Shown one piece after another: positions 1 to 6,289 of a stretch of DNA of 8,027 nucleotides. Under the pieces are notes generated by a model that did not search any database, was not told the DNA's origin, and was given only the letters and a program-made list of their open reading frames with translations. Where the stretch lies: positions 1 through 8,027 of the forward strand of contig JACPQZ010000014.1 in the NCBI GenBank assembly GCA_016190205.1, read 5' to 3'. Position numbers and translations under genes: made by a program. This DNA comes from Candidatus Omnitrophota bacterium. GTDB taxonomy: Bacteria > Omnitrophota > JACPQZ01. Within the stretch, counting starts at the first letter, position 1. Every line of letters starts with the position of its first letter.

Positions 1-493
1 CCTTCTTGATCAGGTTGCTCATCTTCTCAAGGTAGTTGGCCAGGCGGTCCAGGATCTCGTCCAGGGTCCCGCTCGATTCCCCCGCCCGCACCATGCTGAC
101 GTAGAGATTGCTAAAGACGGGTTTGTGCCGCGAGAGGGCATTGGAGAAACTCGATCCCTTTTCTATCTCCGTCTTCACGAGCAGGATGATATTTTTGAAA
201 TGCGTATTGTCCACCTGTTCATGCAGGATCTCGAGTCCCTGGATAATGGGGATTCCGGAATCGACCATGGTGGCGAGCATGCGCGTAAAGACAACGAGCT
301 CATCGAGGCTCACATGGCCGCGGGAAAAGCGGGCAAGGGTCTGGCTCGCGCCTTTCTTATCTTCCCTCACGTTTACAACCACGAGACCCTGCTGGCGCAG
401 GGCCTCGATGAGGCCCTTCACATTCTCAAACTCGAGCGAGCCCGTGACCGTCTTACCCTCGGTATCCTTGGCGATATAGGCAAATTGAGGCAT
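1..493 (-). CDS. pilC: Type IV pilus inner-membrane platform protein PilC (GspF family), N-terminal part, truncated by window edge
   Basis: PilC/GspF is the polytopic inner-membrane platform that couples the PilB ATPase to pilin assembly. The frame is open from ATG at 493 to the window edge, giving 164 complete codons. It begins MPQFAYIAKDTEGKTVTGSL, the typical GspF opening. The first T2SSF domain follows, with the hallmark segment AGESSGTLDE at residues 137-146 just after SNLYVSMVR. The window ends at about the point where the first membrane helix of the family would begin, so no TM segment is seen here. About 40% of a usual 400-residue protein is present. The start overlaps the stop of the upstream ATPase gene as TAATG, with a GGAGAGGAA purine-rich site just before it. 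This supports translational coupling of motor and platform. A GspF of a type II secretion system is the alternative, because the family name cannot be settled from this half. Confidence 0.93.
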   Translation of the reverse strand, partial: MPQFAYIAKDTEGKTVTGSLEFENVKGLIEALRQQGLVVVNVREDKKGASQTLARFSRGHVSLDELVVFTRMLATMVDSGIPIIQGLEILHEQVDNTHFKNIILLVKTEIEKGSSFSNALSRHKPVFSNLYVSMVRAGESSGTLDEILDRLANYLEKMSNLIKK

Positions 494-2202
494 TATTCCT
501 CTCCTGTCACGCTTAACACTTCTTCCAAAGTGGTCATCCCCAGCTTGAAGCTCTCAAGCGCGTTTTCACGCAAGGAGCGCATGCCCTGGGTGCGGGCATA
601 CCTTAAGATCTCGTCTTCTGAGGCGCGCGCCACGATCATCCTGCGGATTTCATCGTCGATCGTGAGGGTCTCCAAAGTGCCCATGCGGCCGCGGTAGCCC
701 GTCTCGCTGCAGCGCGCACAGCCAGACCCCCGGTAAAAAACAGGCTTATCCTTTTTGGAAAAATCTAGCCCCACGCGCTCGAGGACCTCTCTCGGCACCT
801 CTTCGGGCTCCGAGCAGGAGGGACAAACCCGCCGGCAAAGCCTTTGCGCCGCGACGAGGACGAGGCTCGCGGAAATAAGAAAGGGTTCCACCCCCATGTC
901 CATGAGGCGGGCGATCGCTCCCGCCGCGCTATTCGTGTGGAGCGTGCTAAAGACGAGCTGTCCAGTTAGGGAGGCCTTGATCGCGATATCGGCCGTCTCG
1001 GCGTCGCGGATCTCGCCCACGAGCACCACGTCCGGGCTCTGCCGCAGGATCGACCTGAGCCCGCTCGCGAACGTAAGCCCTATGTCGGTATTGATGGGTA
1101 TCTGCGTAATCCCTTCCACCTGGTATTCGACCGGGTCTTCCACCGTGATGATGTTGCGATCCGGGGTATTCAGCCGGTTTAAGACCGAGTAAAGCGTCGT
1201 GCTCTTTCCGCTCCCCGTCGGTCCCGTCATGAGGATCATTCCGTACGGCTTCTTGATGGCCTCCTCGAGCGCCTTAAGGGGTCCCGGGAGAAAACCCAAT
1301 TCCTCAAGACTGACTTTGATATTCGCCTTATCCAGCGCCCTTAAAACCACTTTTTCTCCATGCATGACGGGCAGGACCGACACACGGAAATCCACCTCGC
1401 GGTTTGCGAGACGAATCTTGAAACGGCCGTCCTGGGGCTGGCGGCGGTCTGCGATATTGAGATTGGACATGATCTTGAGGCGCGTCGTGATGGCGCTCTG
1501 CGCCACCTTAGGGGGGGTATAGGCATCAATCAGGCGGCCGTCCACGCGAAAGCGCACCCGCAGGCGCTTTTCATAGGGCTCGAGATGGACGTCGCTCGCC
1601 CTCTGCTTGAGGGCCTCCATGAGGATGAGATTTACGATGCGGATGACAGGGGCCTGATCCGAATCGGAGAGCGAGGAGTCGATCTTTTCCTCCCCCTCGT
1701 CCTCCACCACCTTCATCTCTCCCAAATCCGACTTATCCTTTTCCAGCAGCTCTTCCATCCTTTCGGGCGCTTCGTAGTATTGGTGGATGGACTCCAGGAT
1801 CTGGCTCGGGATTCCGATGATGGGTTTGATCTGACAGCCCGTGATGACCCTCAAATCATCCAGGGCGAAAACATTTAAGGGATCGGCCATGGCCACCGTG
1901 AGGGTGTCCCCGATCTTGGAGATGGGGAGCACCTGATAGTGTCTCGCGACGCGCGCGGGGATCATGCTGATGAGTTCTTGACTGATCCGGTAGCGCGAGA
2001 GATTGATGGGCGGGATGTCCAGCTCCTCCCCCAGGCAGGCCACGAGGACGTCTTCCTTCACGAGCCCCTTTTTGATGAGGATCTCGCTGATACTGCCCCC
2101 CTCTGCCTTCTGGATCTTGACCGCCTCGTCCAGGGCCTTCTGCGTCACGACCCCGTTCTTGACGAGGACCTGGCTCAAGCGCTCCTTAAGCGACTTGACC
2201 AT
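493..2202 (-). CDS. pilB: PilB/GspE-family assembly ATPase (copy adjacent to pilC)
   Basis: This is a hexameric cytoplasmic ATPase that powers pilin or pseudopilin polymerisation through PilC. It has 569 residues, the normal PilB length. The N-terminal MshEN/T2SSE_N domain covers about residues 1-145. An acidic linker follows at about 146-180 and the N2 domain at about 185-290, with ASDVHLEP at 202-209. The motor has Walker A GPTGSGKST at 327-335, an Asp box around ITVEDPVEY at 352-360, Walker B within DVVLVGEIRDAET at 391-403, and a His box STLHTN at 419-424. Two CxxC pairs (C460/C463 and C495/C498) form the zinc site typical of PilB/GspE and absent from PilT. The usual LRQDPD reads LRQSPD here (S389). 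The start is supported by GAGGAGG about nine bases upstream. The gene overlaps the end of the preceding ATPase gene by 17 bases and its stop overlaps the pilC start. GspE of a type II system is the alternative name. Confidence 0.95.
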   Translation of the reverse strand: MVKSLKERLSQVLVKNGVVTQKALDEAVKIQKAEGGSISEILIKKGLVKEDVLVACLGEELDIPPINLSRYRISQELISMIPARVARHYQVLPISKIGDTLTVAMADPLNVFALDDLRVITGCQIKPIIGIPSQILESIHQYYEAPERMEELLEKDKSDLGEMKVVEDEGEEKIDSSLSDSDQAPVIRIVNLILMEALKQRASDVHLEPYEKRLRVRFRVDGRLIDAYTPPKVAQSAITTRLKIMSNLNIADRRQPQDGRFKIRLANREVDFRVSVLPVMHGEKVVLRALDKANIKVSLEELGFLPGPLKALEEAIKKPYGMILMTGPTGSGKSTTLYSVLNRLNTPDRNIITVEDPVEYQVEGITQIPINTDIGLTFASGLRSILRQSPDVVLVGEIRDAETADIAIKASLTGQLVFSTLHTNSAAGAIARLMDMGVEPFLISASLVLVAAQRLCRRVCPSCSEPEEVPREVLERVGLDFSKKDKPVFYRGSGCARCSETGYRGRMGTLETLTIDDEIRRMIVARASEDEILRYARTQGMRSLRENALESFKLGMTTLEEVLSVTGEE

Positions 2203-3937
2203 TGAGCGGCGCCTCCTCTTGGGTCAGCCTCATAATCTCCTCCAGACTCGTGATCCCGCGCATGACCTTGGCGAGGCCGTTTTCCCTTAAAGTTCCCATG
2301 CCTGCCCGGCGCGCGTAAAGCCTCAAGTCAGATTCCGGCACGCCCCGCATGATGAGGGCCCGGACCTCGGGCGTCACAACAAACGCCTCGCCGAGCCCCA
2401 CGCGCCCCCGGTAACCTGTATTTCCGCACTCGCCGCACCCTTGCGGCTGGTAAAACTTAGGCCTCTTTCCCGACGCGGCTAAGAGCGGCTCTAAATTGAG
2501 AGACTCCACAAGCCTCGGATCGGGCTCAAAGGGTTTTCTACAGCCCTGGCAGAGGCGCCGGATGAGCCTTTGCGCCAGGACGAGGACGAGCGACGATGAA
2601 ATCATGTACGGCTCGACGCCCATGTTGGCCAGGCGGACGACCGTGGCCGTCGCGTCGTTCGTATGCAAGGTGGAAAGGACGAGATGCCCGGTGAGGGCCG
2701 CCTTGATGGCGATATCCACCGTCTCCGAGTCCCGGATCTCACCGATCATGATGACATCCGGATCCTGCCTCAAAATGGAACGCAGGACGCGCGCGAACGT
2801 AAGCCCGATCTCCTCCCGCACCGCCACCTGATTGATGCCGTCAAACTGCTGTTCCACTGGATCTTCGACCGTGACCAGGTTTTTATCCACCGAGTCGATC
2901 ATCTTTAGAACGGAATAGAGCGTGCTGCTTTTTCCGGCACCGGTGGGGCCGCAGACTAAGATCATGCCGTGCGGGCGCTGGGCCGCCTGCTTGAGGGCCT
3001 CTAGGGGCTCCTGCTCAAAACCCAGCTCCTCGATTGAATATGCCGAGGCGGAGCGGTCCATAATCCTCAAGCACGCCTTTTCCCCAAAGTAGGACGGGAT
3101 GATGGAGACGCGGAAATCGATCTCGCGGTCGCGCAGTTTAATCCGGAAACGTCCGTCCTGCGGCAATCGGTGCTCGGCGATATCGAGGCGGCTCAAGATC
3201 TTGATCCTGCCGATCAAGGCGGGATGGATGTGCCGGGGCGGGTTCTGACCTTCCCGCAATATCCCGTCCACGCGGTAACGCACGTTCACAGACCTTTCAA
3301 AAGGCTCGATCAGGATATCGCTCGACTTAAGCCGGATCCCCTCGGCCAGGATCATATGGGTGAGCTTGACCACGACGCCTTCATCGGCCACCTGCAGTAC
3401 ATCCATCGCGGACGTGTTGGCAAAAGAGCTCTCCCCGCTCAAGACCTCCAATTTGCCCTTCTGAACGTCCTCCATGAGCTCAGCTATGACCTGCGATCCT
3501 TCGGCCTCATAATAACGCTGATAGGCCTCCTGGATAGTCCCCTCTGAACCGATGACCGGCTGGATGTCGCAGCCGGTCATGACCTTCAAGTCATCCATGG
3601 CCAGGACGTTTAGGGGATCGCTCATCGCCACGGTGAGCGTATTGCCTATCTTCGAAATGGGGATGAGACCATAATGCTTGGCCACATGCTTGGGGATCAT
3701 GGCGATGACGCCGGGATCCACCGTCAGGTGCGAGAGATTGATCGGGGGAATGTTGAGCTCCTCGCTCAAGACCCCGATCAAAGTCGTCTCATCGACGAAT
3801 TTTAAATCCACCAGGATGCGCCCGAGCTGGCCGCCCTTCTCCTTCTGCGCGCGCAGGGCCTGCTCAAGCTGTTTATCCGTGAGCAACTTGCGCTTCGCGA
3901 GGATGTCTAAGACGCGTTGTCTAAGTGATCTGACCAT
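2186..3937 (-). CDS. pilB: Second PilB/GspE-family assembly ATPase, tandem paralogue
   Basis: This 583-residue paralogue of the downstream ATPase has the same architecture. The MshEN-type N-terminal domain spans about residues 1-145, followed by a linker and an N2 domain. The motor has Walker A GPTGAGKSS at 330-338, an Asp box around VTVEDPVEQ, Walker B within DVIMIGEIRDSET at 394-406, and a His box STLHTN at 422-427. Zinc-site CxxC pairs are at C463/C466 and C501/C504. By hand, 35 of 50 residues match the downstream copy over residues 81-130. In the N2 signature usually read ASDIHIEP, the histidine is Leu209 (SSDILIEP); the other copy keeps it. All core ATPase motifs are intact, so it should hydrolyse ATP. 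The start lies six bases after the stop of the MshEN-only gene and has no strong Shine-Dalgarno, so it may rely on coupling. The two copies could serve different pili, or form a mixed or two-step motor. The symbol is tentative and gspE is equally possible. Confidence 0.93.
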   Translation of the reverse strand: MVRSLRQRVLDILAKRKLLTDKQLEQALRAQKEKGGQLGRILVDLKFVDETTLIGVLSEELNIPPINLSHLTVDPGVIAMIPKHVAKHYGLIPISKIGNTLTVAMSDPLNVLAMDDLKVMTGCDIQPVIGSEGTIQEAYQRYYEAEGSQVIAELMEDVQKGKLEVLSGESSFANTSAMDVLQVADEGVVVKLTHMILAEGIRLKSSDILIEPFERSVNVRYRVDGILREGQNPPRHIHPALIGRIKILSRLDIAEHRLPQDGRFRIKLRDREIDFRVSIIPSYFGEKACLRIMDRSASAYSIEELGFEQEPLEALKQAAQRPHGMILVCGPTGAGKSSTLYSVLKMIDSVDKNLVTVEDPVEQQFDGINQVAVREEIGLTFARVLRSILRQDPDVIMIGEIRDSETVDIAIKAALTGHLVLSTLHTNDATATVVRLANMGVEPYMISSSLVLVLAQRLIRRLCQGCRKPFEPDPRLVESLNLEPLLAASGKRPKFYQPQGCGECGNTGYRGRVGLGEAFVVTPEVRALIMRGVPESDLRLYARRAGMGTLRENGLAKVMRGITSLEEIMRLTQEEAPLNGQVA

Positions 3938-3943
3938 GGCTGC

Positions 3944-4537
3944 TTAGTTTTTCTTATCCGGCTCTTTCGTCCCCCCGCTTCCCTCTTCCGGCGCGGGTCC
4001 TTCCGCATCCTTCTTGGCCTGACGCTCGCGGGCCACGTTGGCGAAATCCACCTTGGCCACATTTTCGTCGGCGCTCCACTCCTCTGTCCCCATGGCCCGG
4101 TGTGATTTATAAAAACGGTTGAGACTTTCCCTAATCTCGGTGCCCGTCGCGACAAACGTCTGGACCTTGCAGCTCGTGGTGTACTCGATGTCCTTGATGG
4201 CCAGGGCATTCGTGGGATCCGCCATGACGACCGTGAGGGTATTTCCGATACGGTCGATGGGGATCGCGTGATATTGCCGGGCCACATTTTCCGGAATGAG
4301 CTTTAAAATGTCCACCTCGATGTGGCAGCTCGAGAGGGGGAGATAGGGGTAACCAAACTGGGTGGCGAGCGTCGTCACGATCTCCTGCTCCGTGACCACT
4401 TTCATCTTGACCAAGATCTGGCCCAAGAGCCCCCCCTCCTTCTGCTGCGTCTTGAGGGCCCGGTCCAGCTCCTCCTGGGTGATCTTGCCCTGCTCGAGAA
4501 GCATCTCGCCCAGCAATTTCTGCACCACTCTCTTCAT
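3944..4537 (-). CDS. Stand-alone GspE/PilB N-terminal (MshEN-type) domain protein, no ATPase domain
   Basis: This 197-residue soluble protein consists of one GspE/PilB N-terminal domain (about residues 1-145) and a charged tail. The first 24-residue MshEN-like repeat begins LLGEMLLEQGKIT (8-20) and ends at Gln31. The second begins LLGQILVKMKVVT (37-49) and ends at Gln60, with Lys in place of the glycine of the first repeat. The C-terminal half of the domain contains IPENVARQYH (81-90) and VMADPTN (104-110). It aligns without gaps to residues 1-145 of both neighbouring ATPases (23 of 50 identical to the pilC-adjacent copy over 81-130). No Walker motif follows. The tail from about 150 is rich in Lys, Glu, Gly and Pro and probably disordered. 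In MshE-type ATPases this domain binds cyclic di-GMP, so a ligand-sensing or adaptor role is plausible but inferred. The ATG is preceded by AAGGAG, which overlaps the stop of the upstream GGDEF gene. Confidence 0.85.
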   Translation of the reverse strand: MKRVVQKLLGEMLLEQGKITQEELDRALKTQQKEGGLLGQILVKMKVVTEQEIVTTLATQFGYPYLPLSSCHIEVDILKLIPENVARQYHAIPIDRIGNTLTVVMADPTNALAIKDIEYTTSCKVQTFVATGTEIRESLNRFYKSHRAMGTEEWSADENVAKVDFANVARERQAKKDAEGPAPEEGSGGTKEPDKKN

Positions 4538-4546
4538 GCGGACTCC

Positions 4547-5971
4547 TTAAGCCGTAACCTGATTTCGGCCGGATTTCTTGGCCTGCAGCAGGGCCACGAT
4601 GGCCTTGTTGACGAGCTCATCCCCCGTGAGGCCGTCGATGGGGTTGGCGCTCACCCCCGCGCTCAACGTCACCCTTCCGTCCGGTAGGCTCCCCATGCCG
4701 GGAAACGACTGCCGGGCCACCTCTTTTCGGATAAGCTCGGCCGTCTGCAGGGCCTCCCCCTTATTTTTCTCCGGCAGGATGATGGCAAAATCGTTTTTCC
4801 CGCTCCTGCCTGCCTTGCAGATATCGTCGATGTTCTTCGAGATCACCTGACCGATTTTTTTCAAGAGTTCCTGCGCCGCAACAGGGGAATTGACGCGAAC
4901 GTACTCATCGTAATGATCGATATTTAAGTGCACGTATGAACAGGGCCTCTGAAAAAGTATCGCCCTCCGGATCTCCTCGCTTAATCGTTCCCGGATGAAG
5001 CGCTCATTGTAAAGCCCCGTCACTTCATCCCGTATGGCAAGCTCCTTGTTGCGCTTGACCAAAAAGTCGTTTTCCAGGGCGATCCCCACCTGTTTTTGAA
5101 AGATGCGGACGACCTCAAGATCCGCAGGCGGGAAGACAAGGTCGGGGTCTTTAGACCCCACGAAGATTAGACCTTTGAGCTTATTCTGAAAAACCACCGG
5201 GGCCAAGACCCCGGCGCCCATGCCGTACTTCTTGAAAAAGTCCTCGGCCAGGATATTTTTCCGCTGCTCCCCGTCAAAAATAACGAGGTCGCGCGTCCTT
5301 TCCATGCGCATCAAGAGCTCGCGATAGGGCGACCAATCCACCGGCGGCGCAGCGCCTTGAGCAATCCCCCTGGAAAGCCGCACAGAAAGATCCTCCCCGC
5401 CCTGGATGAAAAGGACATAGGCATTCGCCTCGGTGGCCTGCTGCAGCTTATCCAAGACAAGCTCCAGAACCACGTCCAGCTGGACGGCCTGGGACATGAG
5501 CGTCGTGACCTGAAGCACCCCGGAGAGTGCGGCCACCTTCTTGTTAATTTCCTGATTGATGACCCTCACCCTTTCTCCATAGGTATTGAGCTCGCTCATG
5601 TTTTTCTTGATCCGGTCCGCCATCTCGTTCACCGCAAGACCCATGTCCCCCACTTCATCTTCGCCCTGGACCTCGATCACGCGCTCCACGTCGCCGCTGG
5701 CGATGCTCCGGGCATGATAGGCAAGCCTGACGACAGGATCCACGATCCTTTTGGTCAGCACCACGCCCAAAAGCGAAATCAAAATTGTGATCAGCACAAC
5801 GGCCGTGAGATTGATCATTTCAACCGGGCTCTTCACGCCCGAAAAAACATACCGCGAAATAAGCCAGCCGATCACGAGGAGCGGGATGATGGACATGAGG
5901 CAATACGCGGCCACCACCTTGTGCCTTATGCCGCGGGGCATGAGACTCAAGCCCCCCCTAGTCCCCGTCAT
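4547..5971 (-). CDS. Membrane HAMP-GAF-GGDEF sensor protein with degenerate GGDEF signature
   Basis: This 474-residue inner-membrane signalling protein has TM1 at about 19-41, a very short periplasmic loop (about 12 residues), and TM2 at about 54-73. A HAMP domain follows at about 74-127 (Pro79, EDEVGDM at 104-110). A coiled linker leads to a GAF-like domain at about 150-300 and a GGDEF fold at about 310-474 that opens with RDEVTGLYNERF (314-325). The signature loop reads RSGKNDF (389-395) where active diguanylate cyclases have RxGG(D/E)EF. The first metal-binding segment, usually DIDxFKxxND, reads NIDHYDEYVR (350-359), and GHxxGD is lost. The RxxD inhibitory site is not visible either. Cyclase activity is therefore unlikely; a role as a receptor, scaffold or protein-interaction module is inferred. 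The start is backed by GGAGG about seven bases upstream. The gene overlaps the HTH gene by 14 bases and is followed nine bases later by the MshEN-only gene. Confidence 0.88.
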   Translation of the reverse strand: MTGTRGGLSLMPRGIRHKVVAAYCLMSIIPLLVIGWLISRYVFSGVKSPVEMINLTAVVLITILISLLGVVLTKRIVDPVVRLAYHARSIASGDVERVIEVQGEDEVGDMGLAVNEMADRIKKNMSELNTYGERVRVINQEINKKVAALSGVLQVTTLMSQAVQLDVVLELVLDKLQQATEANAYVLFIQGGEDLSVRLSRGIAQGAAPPVDWSPYRELLMRMERTRDLVIFDGEQRKNILAEDFFKKYGMGAGVLAPVVFQNKLKGLIFVGSKDPDLVFPPADLEVVRIFQKQVGIALENDFLVKRNKELAIRDEVTGLYNERFIRERLSEEIRRAILFQRPCSYVHLNIDHYDEYVRVNSPVAAQELLKKIGQVISKNIDDICKAGRSGKNDFAIILPEKNKGEALQTAELIRKEVARQSFPGMGSLPDGRVTLSAGVSANPIDGLTGDELVNKAIVALLQAKKSGRNQVTA

Positions 5972-6176
5972 GAGTCCCTCCTACGACGCCGGGCGACGGT
6001 GGCTCACAGCGGCTGACGTCGTCAATGTACTTGCTTAAATCCTCCTCCCGGATCCTGTATCCGCCCCGTCTTCCCACTTTAAAGGCAGGGAGGTGCCCCG
6101 TCCGGATGAGCCTGCGTATATGCTCTGTGCTCACCCGCATGATTGAGGCAACTTCTCTTACGACCAGGAGCTTCAT
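5958..6176 (-). CDS. Small excisionase/MerR-like helix-turn-helix DNA-binding protein
   Basis: This 72-residue protein matches the excisionase-family HTH (HTH_17) pattern. LLVVREVASIMRVS (3-16) and THI-type second helix residues TEHIRRLIRTGHLP (17-30) form the helix-turn-helix. AFKVGRRGGYRIREEDL (31-47) forms the wing, and SKYID ends the domain. The last 20 residues are Pro/Gly-rich and probably unstructured, and their codons overlap the start of the GGDEF gene by 14 bases. Despite the family name, nothing nearby suggests a phage or integrase, so a transcription regulator of the operon it heads is more likely. Autoregulation through the AT-rich gap upstream is an inference. The ATG at 6176 has only a weak GGTGAG site close upstream, but starting there gives the complete domain. 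Confidence 0.85.
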   Translation of the reverse strand: MKLLVVREVASIMRVSTEHIRRLIRTGHLPAFKVGRRGGYRIREEDLSKYIDDVSRCEPPSPGVVGGTHDGD

Positions 6177-6289
6177 GTACTCACCAAAAGTATCTAATCC
6201 TTAACATAACCTTACACTATTTAACACAACATGTCAATTTACGTATAACATCAAGCTAAACTAATACTTATAATTGTTGCAGATTACTA
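6177..6289 (-). promoter_or_regulatory. AT-rich intergenic region with candidate promoter for the HTH-to-pilC operon
   Basis: This is the only sizeable non-coding gap in the window, and it is clearly AT-rich against GC-rich neighbours. On the minus strand a perfect -35 box TTGACA lies at 6237-6232. Seventeen bases on, TAAGGT (6214-6209) is only a weak -10 match (3 of 6). This would place a start site about 25 bases before the HTH ATG. A nearby TATGTT (6208-6203) is a better -10 but is badly spaced from TTGACA. No GC-rich stem followed by a T run is visible for rodA, so read-through from mrdA-rodA cannot be excluded. Confidence 0.4.
6201..6230 (-). repeat. Ten-base direct repeat, possible operator
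   Basis: On the minus strand GTTGTGTTAA (6230-6221) and GTTATGTTAA (6210-6201) match at 9 of 10 positions and start exactly 20 bases apart, about two helical turns. A looser relative, GTTATACGTAA, lies at 6249-6239. The repeats flank the candidate -10 box, so a bound regulator would interfere with transcription. The HTH protein encoded immediately downstream is the obvious candidate, but this is inferred. Low-complexity AT-rich sequence could give such a match by chance. Confidence 0.35.

Noticed and set aside
108-697. Plus-strand open frames of 123 and 190 codons opposite pilC and pilB
   Set aside because: They are antisense shadows of strongly conserved pilC and pilB codons, with no family motifs.
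3944-4537. MshEN-only gene as a frameshifted or truncated third ATPase pseudogene
   Set aside because: It has its own good ribosome binding site and a clean stop six bases before the next start. There is no room for or remnant of an ATPase domain, and its specific charged tail suggests a real short protein.
5357-6016. Long plus-strand open frame (219 codons) opposite the HAMP-GAF-GGDEF gene
   Set aside because: It lies antisense to a well-supported gene, is rich in His/Pro/Arg as expected from reading GC-rich antisense codons, and shows no recognisable domain.
5958-6176. Excisionase-like protein as sign of a prophage or integrative element
   Set aside because: There is no integrase, attachment repeat, tRNA or phage gene nearby. 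This HTH family is widely used for ordinary regulators, and its overlap with the GGDEF gene ties it to the operon.
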